33,798 nt of DNA from Prochlorococcus sp. AG-424-M03 (GCA_003213275.1 QCNH01000007.1:1-33798), one strand, 5' to 3'; positions 21,507 to 32,268 are shown, numbered from the stretch's first letter. Numbers and translations: made by a program. The notes: a model not told the origin generated them from the letters alone.

Positions 21507-23213
21507 TTGCAATTAATACCTTCACTCAGACCATATACAAATAGGTTTATAAAGGGTTTTATATGCATGCTTATTTATGTTGCTTGTTTTCCTTTGTTAG
21601 CTTATTTTGCAGGAAATTTAATTCCAGCGATTGGCTCTGGTGATCTTTCAAAGGTTTCTAGCATAATAGTTAAGTCATTATTAGTATTTTTAATTCAGAA
21701 AATTGCCCAATTTGGACAGGATGTTTGTATCGCAAAACCATCGCTAGAAATTAGTGAAGTAATGAGAAGAAAATTATTTAGTAAAATTCAGAAAATAGAA
21801 ATGAATTCTGTTCAAAAGATTTCAGCCGGAGATATTACATATAGACTTACAGAAGATGCAGATAGAGTAAGCGAAGTTATTTATAAAACAGCTCAGGATA
21901 CTATTCCTTGTACCCTACAATTATTAGCTGTAACACTATATATGTTTTATTTAGATTGGTCGCTCGCATTATCAACGCTTGTATTGGCACCATTAATTAT
22001 TCTTTCAGTTAATAGTTTCGGAAGAAGAGTTTTATTGGCATCTGAAAAAAGTCAAAAATCAACTAGTGACTTAGCAGGTTTAGTAGGTGAATCAATAAAT
22101 GGAATGTCAACTATAAGAGCTTTTGCTGCCGAAAATTGGATTGAGAACAGATTTTATAAAAGATTAAGTGCAAATAAAAAAGCAAAATATAAAACATTAA
22201 AATTACTTGCATTCCAACATCCAGTTGTGGGCTTTGTAGAAGCATTTGGAATATTAGCAATATTAGGTTTAGGAGCTGCAAGAATTAACCTAGGCCTTCT
22301 ATCTAGTGAAGAATTTAGTAGTTTCTTTGCTGCAATATTGATGCTTATTGACCCTATAAGCCATATAAGTACAAATTTTAATGACTATAAACAAACTGAA
22401 GCATCGATAAAAAGATTGAACAAGATAAATCTAGAACCTATCGAAGATGATAAAGAGAATCTAACAAGAATATCCAATATTCAAGGCAAAATAAGTTTCA
22501 AAACAGTTAATTTTGAATACAAAAAAGATAATCAAGTTCTTAAAAATATAAATTTAGAAATTAAAAAAGGAGAAGTTACCGCATTCGTTGGAGTTTCAGG
22601 AGCTGGCAAAAGTACAATGCTGTCCCTAATATTAAAATTCATCACCCCAAGTAGTGGAAACATTTTTATTGATGATGTGAATTTAGAATTTTTAAATACA
22701 AAAGACATAAGAAGTAATATTGCCCTAGTACAACAACAACCTTTTTTATTTTCTGGAAAAATAATTGATGTTATTAGGATGGGTAGGAGTTTTACTAAAG
22801 AAGAAGTAATAAAATCAGCAGTAATAGCAAATGCTCACGACTTCATTCAAAGGCTTCCTGAAAAATATGATACAAACATTACAGAAAGAGGATCAAATTT
22901 CTCAGGAGGGCAGATACAAAGAATAGCCATTGCAAGAGCAATATTAGGGAATCCATCAATTCTTCTATTAGATGAAGCTACTAGTGCGTTAGATGCAGAA
23001 TCAGAATCAGAGGTTCAAGAAGGGTTAAATAGCGCAATGAAGAATAGAACTGTTATTGTAATTGCTCATAGATTAGCCACTACTCAGGAAGCAGATAAAA
23101 TAGTTGTTTTCGATAATGGCGAAATTATTGAGGTTGGGAAACATCTTGATTTACTTAATAAAGAAGGGATTTATAAAGAATTATGTGAAAAACAATTGAT
23201 CAAGAAAATATAA
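21507..23213 (+). CDS. ABC exporter, fused permease and ATPase (MsbA/LmrA-like)
   Basis: N-terminal TM domain; Walker A GVSGAGKST, signature SGGQIQRIAIARA, Walker B ILLLDEATSALD. Apparent TTG start; an in-frame TAA lies just upstream (21492-21494). Confidence 0.92.
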   Translation: MQLIPSLRPYTNRFIKGFICMLIYVACFPLLAYFAGNLIPAIGSGDLSKVSSIIVKSLLVFLIQKIAQFGQDVCIAKPSLEISEVMRRKLFSKIQKIEMNSVQKISAGDITYRLTEDADRVSEVIYKTAQDTIPCTLQLLAVTLYMFYLDWSLALSTLVLAPLIILSVNSFGRRVLLASEKSQKSTSDLAGLVGESINGMSTIRAFAAENWIENRFYKRLSANKKAKYKTLKLLAFQHPVVGFVEAFGILAILGLGAARINLGLLSSEEFSSFFAAILMLIDPISHISTNFNDYKQTEASIKRLNKINLEPIEDDKENLTRISNIQGKISFKTVNFEYKKDNQVLKNINLEIKKGEVTAFVGVSGAGKSTMLSLILKFITPSSGNIFIDDVNLEFLNTKDIRSNIALVQQQPFLFSGKIIDVIRMGRSFTKEEVIKSAVIANAHDFIQRLPEKYDTNITERGSNFSGGQIQRIAIARAILGNPSILLLDEATSALDAESESEVQEGLNSAMKNRTVIVIAHRLATTQEADKIVVFDNGEIIEVGKHLDLLNKEGIYKELCEKQLIKKI

Positions 23214-23242
23214 TTCTATCTTATTTAATAAAAATTAAATCC

Positions 23243-23461
23243 ATGAATGAAAACACTAATGACTCTGCCAACCCAGTGTTAACTTTTGAAGGAAAGAAAT
23301 ATTTTATAAATGAACTTTCTAAAGATATAAAAGAATCTATTAAAGGGTTACAAATAGCGGATACACAACTTAAAATGCATGAAGATACATTGAAATTAAT
23401 TTCAATCAGTCGCATCTCTTTAGCGAATCAATTACGAGAAAAGCTAAAAAATTTAGAGTAA
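23243..23461 (+). CDS. Small conserved protein, DUF6447-like
   Basis: 72 aa; VLTFEGKKYFINELSKDIKESIKGLQIADTQLKMHEDTLKLISISRISLANQLREKL. Confidence 0.68.
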   Translation: MNENTNDSANPVLTFEGKKYFINELSKDIKESIKGLQIADTQLKMHEDTLKLISISRISLANQLREKLKNLE

Positions 23462-23465
23462 AATT

Positions 23466-26400
23466 TTAATAACTATGGATCTCTTGGAGAGAGTATGTAT
23501 CAATTTTATTATTTCTCAAGGATTTAATCGCTTTAATAGCAGCTTTGGCTCCAGGAATTGTTGTAAAAGTTGGGATATTATATTCTAAAGCAGCACGTCT
23601 TAAATATGCATCGTCATGAAGTGCCTGAGAACCTACTGGTGTATTAATTATTAATTGAATAAGTCCAGAACGAATTAGGTCCTCTATATTGGGCCTACCT
23701 TCGTGTACTTTTAGCACTTCTTCAACTTTAATACCTAAATCAACCAAATATCCAGCTGTACCTCTAGTTGCAATTAATTTAAATCCTAAAGTTAATAATT
23801 CCTTAGCAATTTCTTCAAGATTCTTTTTATCTAAATCATTAGTAGACAAAAAAGCCACTCCCTCAGAAGGAACACCATTTCCTGCTGCAAGTTCCGACTT
23901 AGCATAAGCAATTCCAAAATCTTTAGCCAAACCCATTACTTCGCCAGTAGATCTCATTTCAGGACCAAGAAGTGTATCAGATCCAGGAAATCTTTTGAAG
24001 GGCAAAACGGCTTCTTTTACAGCCTGATATTTTGGAGTTAGTTCATGTGTAAAATCAACATCTTCTAATGTCAAGCCTTGCATTAATTGAGTAGCTAATT
24101 TTGCGATTGGTTTACCAATTGCCTTTGAAACAAATGGGACAGTTCTGGAAGCTCTTGGATTTGCCTCAAGAATAAATAATTTGTTCTCTTCATTATTTAA
24201 ATTTGTCACCGCAAATTGCAAATTAATTAAACCAACAACATTTAGTCTTTTTGCTATTAATTTGGTCCAGTTTTTTACTGTATCTAGAGTGGATGTTGAA
24301 AGAGAAATGGATGGCAAGCAGCAAGCTGAATCACCAGAATGAATCCCTGCAGGTTCAACATGTTCCATTAATCCTGCAATTACAACTGAACCCTCTGAAT
24401 CACATAAAGCATCAACATCTATCTCGATAGCATTACTCAAATATTGATCAAGAAGGATTGGATGATCAGGCGATACCTTTACAGCCTCAGAGATATATCT
24501 CGATAATTCATTCTCATCTTTAACAATTTCCATTGCCCTACCACCTAAAACATAAGAGGGTCTTACAACTAAAGGAAATCCTATATTTTTTGCTACTGTT
24601 TGTGCTTCATTTTGATTACGTGCTATACCATTTAAAGGTTGCCTAATATTTAATTCTTTGAGTATTTTTGTAAATTCCTCTCTATCTTCTGCTAAATCGA
24701 TTGAGATTGGCGAAGTCCCAAGAATTCTTGATCCAGTTCTTACCCCATCATTAGATTTAAGCCATTCAAATAAAGATAATGATAATTTTAGAGGAGTTTG
24801 ACCTCCAAATTGAACAATCAAACCATAAGGATTTTCAGCTTCTATGATGTTGATCACATCCTCCAAAGTTACAGGCTCAAAATATAAAATATCGCTAGTA
24901 TCGTAATCTGTAGAAACAGTTTCAGGGTTACTATTAACCATTATTGTTTTATAACCATTTGTTGAAGCTTGATATGAAGCATGACAACAACAATAATCAA
25001 ATTCTATTCCTTGACCAATCCTGTTTGGACCTCCCCCAAGAATCATAATTTTTCTTGATTTATTATTTTTTGAAATCTCGCTATCAAAAATTTCAGAATT
25101 TAAATTAATAAAAGACTCTTCGTAAGTTGAATAATGATAGGGAGTTGAAGATGAGAACTCTGCTGAACAAGTATCAACAGTTTTATAAACTGGCAAAACA
25201 TTCAAATATTTTCTATACCTTCTAACTTCAAAAAACTCTGAATTGGTTAACTTTGCTATCTGTTGATCAGAGAAGCCTAATTGTTTAGCGTGTAGCATCA
25301 AATCTCTATCTAGAGTTTGAAGTTCTTTATCTTTCAAAAAATTATGTTCAAAATCATAGATATTACGTAATTTTTCGATAAACCATAAATCTATATTCGT
25401 AATTTCTTGAATATAAGAATTAGTTTTTCCAAGCTGCATAGCTTTTTTAATGAAAAGAATTCTTTCGGATGTAGGGTTTCTTAAAATATTCTGTAAGTCA
25501 TTCTCATGCAAAGATATATCTAGTGAATCACTTTCCCATCCACAAATACCTACTTCTAGGGACCTTAGTGCTTTCTGAAATGATTCTTCAAAAGAGCGGC
25601 CAATTGCCATTGACTCCCCGACGGATTTCATAGCAGTGCTTAAGATGTTTGACGAGCCTTTAAACTTTTCAAAAGCAAATCTAGGAATTTTAGTAACAAC
25701 GTAATCAATTGACGGTTCAAAACATGCAGGTGTTTTTTTTGTAATGTCATTAATAATCTCATCAAGTGTATAGCCAACAGATAATAAAGCTGCAATCTTA
25801 GCTATGGGAAATCCAGTTGCTTTACTTGCCAAGGCAGAGGATCGACTAACACGAGGATTCATTTCTATTACTATTACTTCTCCATTAGTTGGATTTATTG
25901 CAAATTGAATATTACTTCCTCCAGTCTCAACTCCTACCTCTCTAATGATTTTCAATGATAAGTCTCTCAATCTCTGATATTCCTTGTCTGTTAAGGTCTG
26001 TGCGGGAGCCACAGTAATTGAATCTCCAGTGTGGACACCCATAGGATCTAAATTCTCAATACTGCAAACTATTACTACGTTATCTGCAGTATCTCTCATA
26101 ACCTCTAATTCAAACTCTTTCCATCCAATAAGTGATTTTTCAATCAATATTTGATTACTAGGACTTTCCTCTAAACCTGTTTTACACAATGCATTAAATT
26201 CTTCAAGGTTATAAGCAATCCCTCCTCCAACACCACCCAAAGTGAAAGCTGGCCTTATTATAAGAGGGTAAGAATTAATCTTCTTTGATACCTGTTCAGC
26301 TTCAGTTAGATTAGATGCTATACCAGATGGGCATACATTTACATTTATTTTTTCCATTGATTCTTTAAACAATTTTCGATCTTCAGCTTTGTTAATAGCT

Positions 26401-26762
26401 CTTAAGTCAGCACCAATTAATTCAACATTATTATTTTTTAAAAAATCTGACTCTGATAATTTAACAGCAAGATTCAAAGCGGTTTGACCTCCCATGGTGG
26501 GTAGAATTGCATTAGGTTTTTCTCTTAGAATGATCTGAGAAACAATTTCAGGAGTCAACGGTTCAATGTATGTTTTACTTGCGATCTCAGGATCAGTCAT
26601 TATCGATGCCGGATTTGAATTAATCAGAATGATTTCATAACCAGCTTTTCTTAAAGCTTTGCAAGCCTGAGTACCCGAATAATCGAATTCGCAAGCTTGT
26701 CCTATAACTATCGGGCCTGAACCTAGAATAAGAATTCTTTTAAGATCACCTCTTTGAGGCAT
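23466..26762 (-). CDS. carB: Carbamoyl-phosphate synthase large subunit
   Basis: 1098 aa; [37 protein letters not shown], duplicated ATP-grasp domains, second half [23 protein letters not shown]-terminal MGS-like domain. Confidence 0.98.
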   Translation of the reverse strand: MPQRGDLKRILILGSGPIVIGQACEFDYSGTQACKALRKAGYEIILINSNPASIMTDPEIASKTYIEPLTPEIVSQIILREKPNAILPTMGGQTALNLAVKLSESDFLKNNNVELIGADLRAINKAEDRKLFKESMEKINVNVCPSGIASNLTEAEQVSKKINSYPLIIRPAFTLGGVGGGIAYNLEEFNALCKTGLEESPSNQILIEKSLIGWKEFELEVMRDTADNVVIVCSIENLDPMGVHTGDSITVAPAQTLTDKEYQRLRDLSLKIIREVGVETGGSNIQFAINPTNGEVIVIEMNPRVSRSSALASKATGFPIAKIAALLSVGYTLDEIINDITKKTPACFEPSIDYVVTKIPRFAFEKFKGSSNILSTAMKSVGESMAIGRSFEESFQKALRSLEVGICGWESDSLDISLHENDLQNILRNPTSERILFIKKAMQLGKTNSYIQEITNIDLWFIEKLRNIYDFEHNFLKDKELQTLDRDLMLHAKQLGFSDQQIAKLTNSEFFEVRRYRKYLNVLPVYKTVDTCSAEFSSSTPYHYSTYEESFINLNSEIFDSEISKNNKSRKIMILGGGPNRIGQGIEFDYCCCHASYQASTNGYKTIMVNSNPETVSTDYDTSDILYFEPVTLEDVINIIEAENPYGLIVQFGGQTPLKLSLSLFEWLKSNDGVRTGSRILGTSPISIDLAEDREEFTKILKELNIRQPLNGIARNQNEAQTVAKNIGFPLVVRPSYVLGGRAMEIVKDENELSRYISEAVKVSPDHPILLDQYLSNAIEIDVDALCDSEGSVVIAGLMEHVEPAGIHSGDSACCLPSISLSTSTLDTVKNWTKLIAKRLNVVGLINLQFAVTNLNNEENKLFILEANPRASRTVPFVSKAIGKPIAKLATQLMQGLTLEDVDFTHELTPKYQAVKEAVLPFKRFPGSDTLLGPEMRSTGEVMGLAKDFGIAYAKSELAAGNGVPSEGVAFLSTNDLDKKNLEEIAKELLTLGFKLIATRGTAGYLVDLGIKVEEVLKVHEGRPNIEDLIRSGLIQLIINTPVGSQALHDDAYLRRAALEYNIPTFTTIPGAKAAIKAIKSLRNNKIDTYSLQEIHSY

Positions 26763-26870
26763 AATTTAAAAACTTCATTTATTTCATGCTACTTATAAAT
26801 CATCAGATGTTAATCAAGTTACTTGAAAAGCAACATTTGTTTCTATAGTATTGAAAGAAATTAATTTTTT

Positions 26871-27509
26871 ATGAGCGAACTTCAACGACTTAAAAGTTTG
26901 TTGCCTCCAGAGAATGAAAGTTGGGTATTTATTGAACCTGCTGCTGCTATAGATCCACCTTTAATCGCTCTTGAAGAAATTGGTCGAGACGAAGTAGAAA
27001 TCCAAATTGACTTAGATGAATGGGATAACTTTGCTATAGACCACAGAAATTTATTATTTTGGCACGAGGTAGGGAAAATTCAGAATGACACAATACCCAG
27101 AGATGGATGGGAAATGGCTGCTCTCGCAATTGGACTAGGCGGAGCAATAGGGGAGTTATGGGTACAGGATGGATTACTTTTATTACTAGCTCTCGGATTA
27201 TCAAGTTTTGCAGGGTATAGATTATATATAAAAAATAACTCTGAAAAAAAACTCCAAGATGCTATCTTTGCAGATGAAAGAGCTATTGATCTTGCTTGTA
27301 GATTTGGATACAGTATTCCAAATGCTTATAAAAGTCTTGGAGGAGCATTAAAGGAATTAATCGAGAAAACCAGAAAAAAGAAAAAGAGAAGTTTCTTTGA
27401 AGATAGATTAGACGCATTAAGAAAAAGTGCAGAAAAAGCTAGATCAGAATTATCTCAACAAGAAGGGTCCGAAAAATCAGTCTCCAGTGAAAATGTATAT
27501 GGACAATAA
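26871..27509 (+). CDS. DUF3318-like cyanobacterial membrane protein
   Basis: 212 aa; ELQRLKSLLPPENESWVFIEPA...RNLLFWHEVGKIQNDTIPRDGWEMAALAIGLGGAIGELWVQDG. Confidence 0.75.
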   Translation: MSELQRLKSLLPPENESWVFIEPAAAIDPPLIALEEIGRDEVEIQIDLDEWDNFAIDHRNLLFWHEVGKIQNDTIPRDGWEMAALAIGLGGAIGELWVQDGLLLLLALGLSSFAGYRLYIKNNSEKKLQDAIFADERAIDLACRFGYSIPNAYKSLGGALKELIEKTRKKKKRSFFEDRLDALRKSAEKARSELSQQEGSEKSVSSENVYGQ

Positions 27510-27843
27510 TAGTTTGGTTTTAATAGCAGCTAAAGCTTGTGATGAAAAAAAGGCTCAAGATATAAAACTTATAAAAATAGATAAAGTTTCTTTCATAAGT
27601 GAGTGGATATTAATTGCAGAGGGATTATCAGATGTACAAGTTCGATCTATAACCAACTCTGTTGAAGGAGAGCTGAGAGAGAAAGCTAAAATTGAGCCAA
27701 TAAGAAGAGAAGGGGTTAATGAGGCAAAATGGGCTTTGCTTGATTATGGTGATTTGATTGTAAATATTTTTCAACCAGACATAAGAAAATATTACGATCT
27801 TGAGTCATTTTGGAGTAATGGAGATAATCATTCATTTCCATAA
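27493..27843 (+). CDS. rsfS: Ribosomal silencing factor RsfS
   Basis: AAKACDEKKAQDIKLIKIDKVSFISEWILIAEGLSDVQVRSITNSVEGEL...WALLDYGDLIVNIFQPDIRKYYDLESFW. Listed start (27427) is upstream; MYMDN at 27493 or MDNN at 27499 better match the family. Confidence 0.92.
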   Translation: MYMDNNSLVLIAAKACDEKKAQDIKLIKIDKVSFISEWILIAEGLSDVQVRSITNSVEGELREKAKIEPIRREGVNEAKWALLDYGDLIVNIFQPDIRKYYDLESFWSNGDNHSFP

Positions 27844-27853
27844 TTGTTATTTT

Positions 27854-28348
27854 ATGAACGAATCTAAATGTCCTGTACCTAGAGAACAACAACCCACAAA
27901 TGAATACATCGAATTATCAAAATCTACCATTTTTTCTTCTCCCAAAACAAAAAAATCATTAGCTCTTTTATTGATTAAATTCTGGATAGGAGCTTTTATT
28001 TTGTTTATTGTTATCTCTTCTGGAAGTATATATTTCAGAACATCCATTTTAAAATACTTACTATTAAGTTTTTTTAGCAGCTTATCAATACCCCTCTTAA
28101 TTTCAATAAGGTTATATCTTGGTTGGAATTATGTATTCAAAAGATTGGTATCAGAAAGAGTAGAGTATGAAGAATCGGGTTGGTATGACGGTCAAGTATG
28201 GATAAAGCCAATAGTTTTAAAAGAAAAAGAATCACTTATTGCTTCAATTGAGGTGAAGCCTATTTTAAAAAACTTAATTCAAATTTCTTCTATTATCTCA
28301 GTATTAGTTTTAACAGGAATTTTGATTTTCCAATATAACAATTTCTAA
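27854..28348 (+). CDS. CGLD27/DUF1230-like membrane protein
   Basis: MNESKCPVPREQQPTNEYIELSKSTIFS... with two TM segments and WVKP-like WIKPIVLKEKESLIASIEVKPIL; start moved to 27854 from 27800. Confidence 0.8.
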   Translation: MNESKCPVPREQQPTNEYIELSKSTIFSSPKTKKSLALLLIKFWIGAFILFIVISSGSIYFRTSILKYLLLSFFSSLSIPLLISIRLYLGWNYVFKRLVSERVEYEESGWYDGQVWIKPIVLKEKESLIASIEVKPILKNLIQISSIISVLVLTGILIFQYNNF

Positions 28349-29314
28349 ATGAGTTCAAACTTCAAAAACCTCTACACATCCAACAATCCTCCTTTACAAG
28401 CAACCTTAATGAGAGGGGCAAACATTGAGTCAATACATAAAATTCACGCTGTAATTAGCGATAAAAAAGGGAGGGTTTTAATGTGCGCGGGAAATCCAGA
28501 ATATAAAAGTTTTATACGGTCAGCATTAAAACCATTTCAGGCAATACCTTTTGTAAGCAGTGGAGCTGCATCAAAAATTAATAATGCTTCAAAATCAATT
28601 GCTTTAGCATGCGGTTCACATAGTGGTTCAAAACAGCATTCAAGGGAAGCCTTTAGAATTTTATGGGAATATGACATCGACATTAATAATCTTAAATGTC
28701 CAAAGTTAAAAATAAGTGCATTAGAACACAATTGTTCAGGGAAACATGCTGCTTTTCTAGCTACATGCAAAAAATTGAATTGGCCAATTGATAGTTATTT
28801 AAAGGGAGATCATCCGCTTCAGATGGAAATATTCAGGATTGTTTCCGAACTACTTGAAATCCCATTATCTGAAATAAAGGCAGAACGTGATGATTGTGGT
28901 GCCCCAACTCTTTATTTAAAACTAATAGAAATGTCCAAGTTATATTCAATTCTAAGCAGTTCCGAGAATGCCGAATTAGAGCAAATTAGTAGAGCCATTA
29001 CAACTAACCCAATAATGATAGGTGATAATAATAAATTTGATACAGAAATAATTAAAGCTTCGCATGGACAAGTTATAGGTAAGGGTGGTGCCGAAGGAAT
29101 ACAGTGTCTATGCAAAGTAAACGAAGGAATAGGACTGGCCTTGAAAGTAGAAGACGGTTCAAAAAGAGCCAAGCATGCTGTTAGTCTTCACTTACTAAAA
29201 CAGTTAGAGTGGATATCTGACTTAAGAATCCAAGATATTGAAGAAAAGGTATTTAATTTTTCTGAAGGAGTGCGAATTGAAGTTAAAGGTAAATTAAAAT
29301 TCCAAGAATCCTAA
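28349..29314 (+). CDS. Asparaginase (L-asparaginase II family)
   Basis: RSALKPFQAIPFVSSGAA, ALACGSHSGSKQHSREAF, LEHNCSGKHAAFLATCKKLNWP, RDDCGAPTLYLKL, GKGGAEGIQCL. Confidence 0.9.
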   Translation: MSSNFKNLYTSNNPPLQATLMRGANIESIHKIHAVISDKKGRVLMCAGNPEYKSFIRSALKPFQAIPFVSSGAASKINNASKSIALACGSHSGSKQHSREAFRILWEYDIDINNLKCPKLKISALEHNCSGKHAAFLATCKKLNWPIDSYLKGDHPLQMEIFRIVSELLEIPLSEIKAERDDCGAPTLYLKLIEMSKLYSILSSSENAELEQISRAITTNPIMIGDNNKFDTEIIKASHGQVIGKGGAEGIQCLCKVNEGIGLALKVEDGSKRAKHAVSLHLLKQLEWISDLRIQDIEEKVFNFSEGVRIEVKGKLKFQES

Positions 29315-29358
29315 AGAAATAGAAAAAAACCCCTTTGAGATGTATGCTATGTATATGA

Positions 29359-29435
<77 letters not shown>

Positions 29436-29440
29436 TTTGG

Positions 29441-29464
29441 AAGCAGCTTTGCAGCTGCTTTTTT
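29441..29464 (+). terminator. Rho-independent terminator downstream of tRNA-fMet
   Basis: Perfect 8-bp stem AAGCAGCT-TTGC-AGCTGCTT followed by TTTT, starting 6 nt after the tRNA CCA end. Confidence 0.9.
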
Positions 29465-29805
29465 AATGATCTCAATTAGTTTCGATTATTAATTAATATT
29501 TTTTAAAAAGCCAGGATTTTAATCGTAAAAAAGAGATTATTAAAACTTACTAAATATCCTTTTGCATGGAGAATTTTACATCCACTCTCACTATTAGACC
29601 AATAATAATAAAAAATATTCCAATGTAAGAATTCAAAGATAGCTCCAAAATATTCAATCAAGTTTCTAACTAAAATTTTAACTTATAATTCATTTCTATT
29701 AAATAGTTTCATAAGGAAGAATTAAAAAACGTAAGATAGTTGGCCCTTTTCCTTTTTGAATAAATGATTTATTAAGGTAGATTAAATCTATTAGTCTAGA
29801 AATTC

Positions 29806-29952
29806 ATGCAAAATTTATTACAACGTGATCTTGGTTCAAGCTTATTATCCATAGCCGTGATTCTTGGTTGGTTAGGATTATTTTTTGTCTTTTTGAGATT
29901 ATTAACACTTGTAATAAAAAGAATTCTTGAAGCAATATTCAAAAAATCTTGA
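29806..29952 (+). CDS. Small single-TM protein, 48 aa (not in the supplied ORF track)
   Basis: Hand translation: MQNLLQRDLGSSLLSIAVILGWLGLFFVFLRLLTLVIKRILEAIFKKS*. Long hydrophobic helix and basic amphipathic C-terminus. Confidence 0.6.
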   Translation: MQNLLQRDLGSSLLSIAVILGWLGLFFVFLRLLTLVIKRILEAIFKKS

Positions 29953-30021
29953 GTTTGAAATAAATCAATAATTAAGAATTAATCACACAATTCTTACCCA
30001 AGTAGGTATAATGACCTAAAA

Positions 30022-30411
30022 ATGTCAATTTTAGATAAAGCAAAAATAGGGAATTCCGTTCAAGTTAATTTAGAACTATCAAAGGACAGATTAACTAGAG
30101 AAATTATTGATGCTATAAATGTTTCTTCAGTGGCTAAAATTATAGATTTCAGAATAACGGATGGTAAAGGGATTGGAGTAGTCTTGCAATTATTTAATGG
30201 AAAAAAACAATGGTTTTTTGAAGATGAAATTGATATTCTCGACGTAAATGGCAATGTGATAAAAAATTTTAATGATACAGAAGAGAACAATAGTTTTAAT
30301 TTGCATACTTTAAATGAATTGAATTATGAAAACAAAAATAACGTTAGCGAGTTACTTAATCCGATTAACTTTTTTATCTGGCTAGTTTTATCATTTAAAG
30401 ATAATTTTTAA
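30022..30411 (+). CDS. PetP-like / DUF2862-like protein with C-terminal extension
   Basis: IIDFRITDGKGIGVVLQLFNGKKQWFFEDEIDIL matches the DUF2862/PetP pattern (GxGVVxxxxxGxxxWFFEDE). Confidence 0.7.
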   Translation: MSILDKAKIGNSVQVNLELSKDRLTREIIDAINVSSVAKIIDFRITDGKGIGVVLQLFNGKKQWFFEDEIDILDVNGNVIKNFNDTEENNSFNLHTLNELNYENKNNVSELLNPINFFIWLVLSFKDNF

Positions 30412-30488
30412 ATCATTCAAAAATTTTTTAAGATTATAATAATTAGATAAATAATTTATATAGAAAGCTAGGAAATCTTATTTTTGAA

Positions 30489-31484
30489 ATGAAAAAAAAT
30501 ATTATAGAAGTAAGAAATTTGTCAAAGTCATTTGATATATCTCTAAAAGAACCTGGATTGAAAGGAACAATTAAACATTTTTTTAGAAGACAAACAAAAA
30601 GTTTAGAAGTTATAAAAAATATAAGTTTTGAAATCAAAGAGGGCGAAATTGTAGGTTTACTAGGGGCTAATGGAGCTGGGAAAACAACAATTTTAAAAAT
30701 GCTTTGTGGCCTAATTTATCCAAGTAAAGGTTCGATTATTGTTTCAGGTGATTTACCTTACAGAAGAAAAGAAAATTTCCTTAAAAATATCACCTTAATA
30801 ATGGGTCAAAAACAACAATTAATTTGGGATCTACCACCAATTGAATCATTTTATTTGAATGCATCAATATATGACTTGGATAAGTTTGAAGCAAAAAAAA
30901 GGATAAAAAAATTATCAGATATGCTTGAAATTGATGAAGAACTATTCATACCTGTTAGAAAACTATCTTTAGGTCAGCGTATGAAGTCAGAATTACTTGC
31001 AGCTTTGATACATAAACCAAATATTCTATTTTTAGACGAGCCGACAATTGGTTTAGATATTAATGCACAGAGAAATTTAAGAGGATTCCTTCAAAAATAC
31101 AATAAAGAGACTAATGCAACAATATGCCTAACGAGCCATTACATGAAAGATATTACATCTCTATGCAAAAGGGTTATATGTGTTCACAACGGATCCATAT
31201 CTTATGATGGAAAACTTGATCTATTATTAAAAAGGTTATCCCCTGTTAAAGAAATATTAATAGTTTGTCGCTCAGAAAAAGATGCTATTAAATTAGAAAA
31301 TTCTGGTTTTTCTGTTAAAAACAAAACAAAGAATGAAATCACTATAAAAGTTGAAAATAACTCTATTACTTCTTCACTAAGAACAATCTTAAATAATTTT
31401 GATATTGTAGACCTTTATATAAATGAACCTCCTATAGATGAAATTATTGGGAAAATATTAATTAATAAAAATTATGATATCTAA
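30489..31484 (+). CDS. ABC-2 type exporter, ATP-binding protein
   Basis: Walker A GLLGANGAGKTT, signature LSLGQRMKSELLAAL, Walker B ILFLDEPTIGLD; DrrA/multidrug-like. Confidence 0.93.
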   Translation: MKKNIIEVRNLSKSFDISLKEPGLKGTIKHFFRRQTKSLEVIKNISFEIKEGEIVGLLGANGAGKTTILKMLCGLIYPSKGSIIVSGDLPYRRKENFLKNITLIMGQKQQLIWDLPPIESFYLNASIYDLDKFEAKKRIKKLSDMLEIDEELFIPVRKLSLGQRMKSELLAALIHKPNILFLDEPTIGLDINAQRNLRGFLQKYNKETNATICLTSHYMKDITSLCKRVICVHNGSISYDGKLDLLLKRLSPVKEILIVCRSEKDAIKLENSGFSVKNKTKNEITIKVENNSITSSLRTILNNFDIVDLYINEPPIDEIIGKILINKNYDI

Positions 31485-32268
31485 TTCGATAAAAAGTAAA
31501 ATATACACTTTATTTAAGGTCCAATATTCGAATATGTTGGAATATAGAGTTGAGATAGCATTATGGGCCATCTCAGGGATTATTCCTTTTTTCATGTTAA
31601 ATATATGGACTAACAATAACCTTAATGAATCCATAAACATAAGTGATGTTATGCTTTCTAGGTATTTCTTGTGTGCTTTTTTTGTAAGACAGTTTTCAGT
31701 AGTTTGGGTTGTATTTAGTTTTGAAGAAGATTCTCTAATGGGGAAAGTTGCTCCATACTTAATTCAACCTTTGAATCCATTTTTCAGGTATTTTGCACAA
31801 CATCTTGCAGAACAAATAACAAGATTCCCCTTTGCGATAATAATCGCAATTTTCTTTTTTATATTTAATCCAGAAAGTTTGTGGATTCCCAATTTAGGTA
31901 TCTTATTCTTATCCACAATATCGACTTTCTTATCTTTCTTAATTCAATTTTTAATTCAATCAATCATTGCATGTCTATGTTTCTGGACAGAAAAAGCATC
32001 ATCAATCGAAAGATTGTTATTTATCCCAACTTTATTTCTTTCAGGTCTTTTAGCCCCAGTAGTTTCATTTCCCGAATATGTTAAATCTTGGATTTATTTA
32101 ACTCCTTTTCCATATCTAATAGATTTTCCTGCAAACTTGCTATCTAGTAATGCAACAAATGTTATTGGAGGCTTCAGTATGCAAATTCTATGGATTCTTT
32201 TACTTTTTCCAATATTTAAAAAAACATGGTCTGCTGGAATTAAAAAATATTCTGCTATGGGATCATGA
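31474..32268 (+). CDS. ABC-2 type permease (DUF990-like)
   Basis: Six-TM-like hydrophobic protein, overlaps the ATPase ORF by 11 bp; FFVRQFSVVWVVFSFEEDSLMGKVAPYLIQPLNPFFRYFAQHLAEQ. Confidence 0.85.
   Translation: MISNSIKSKIYTLFKVQYSNMLEYRVEIALWAISGIIPFFMLNIWTNNNLNESINISDVMLSRYFLCAFFVRQFSVVWVVFSFEEDSLMGKVAPYLIQPLNPFFRYFAQHLAEQITRFPFAIIIAIFFFIFNPESLWIPNLGILFLSTISTFLSFLIQFLIQSIIACLCFWTEKASSIERLLFIPTLFLSGLLAPVVSFPEYVKSWIYLTPFPYLIDFPANLLSSNATNVIGGFSMQILWILLLFPIFKKTWSAGIKKYSAMGS

Noticed and set aside
23689-23907. ORFs antisense to carB (23689-23907) and to the DUF6447-like gene (23221-23415)
   Set aside because: Internal shadows of confident or better-supported genes.
26763-26870. Possible NtcA-type site (GTTACTTGAAAAGCAAC) between carB and the DUF3318-like gene
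   Set aside because: Does not fit GTAN8TAC; the match is too weak to report as a regulatory feature.
28537-29172. Two antisense ORFs within the asparaginase gene
   Set aside because: Shadow ORFs, Ser/Pro/Cys-rich composition typical of reverse-complement reading.
31881-32084. Alternative-frame ORF in the ABC permease (and antisense 31458-31640, 30443-30637, 30060-30290)
   Set aside because: Overlap confident CDSs in other frames; no domain signal.
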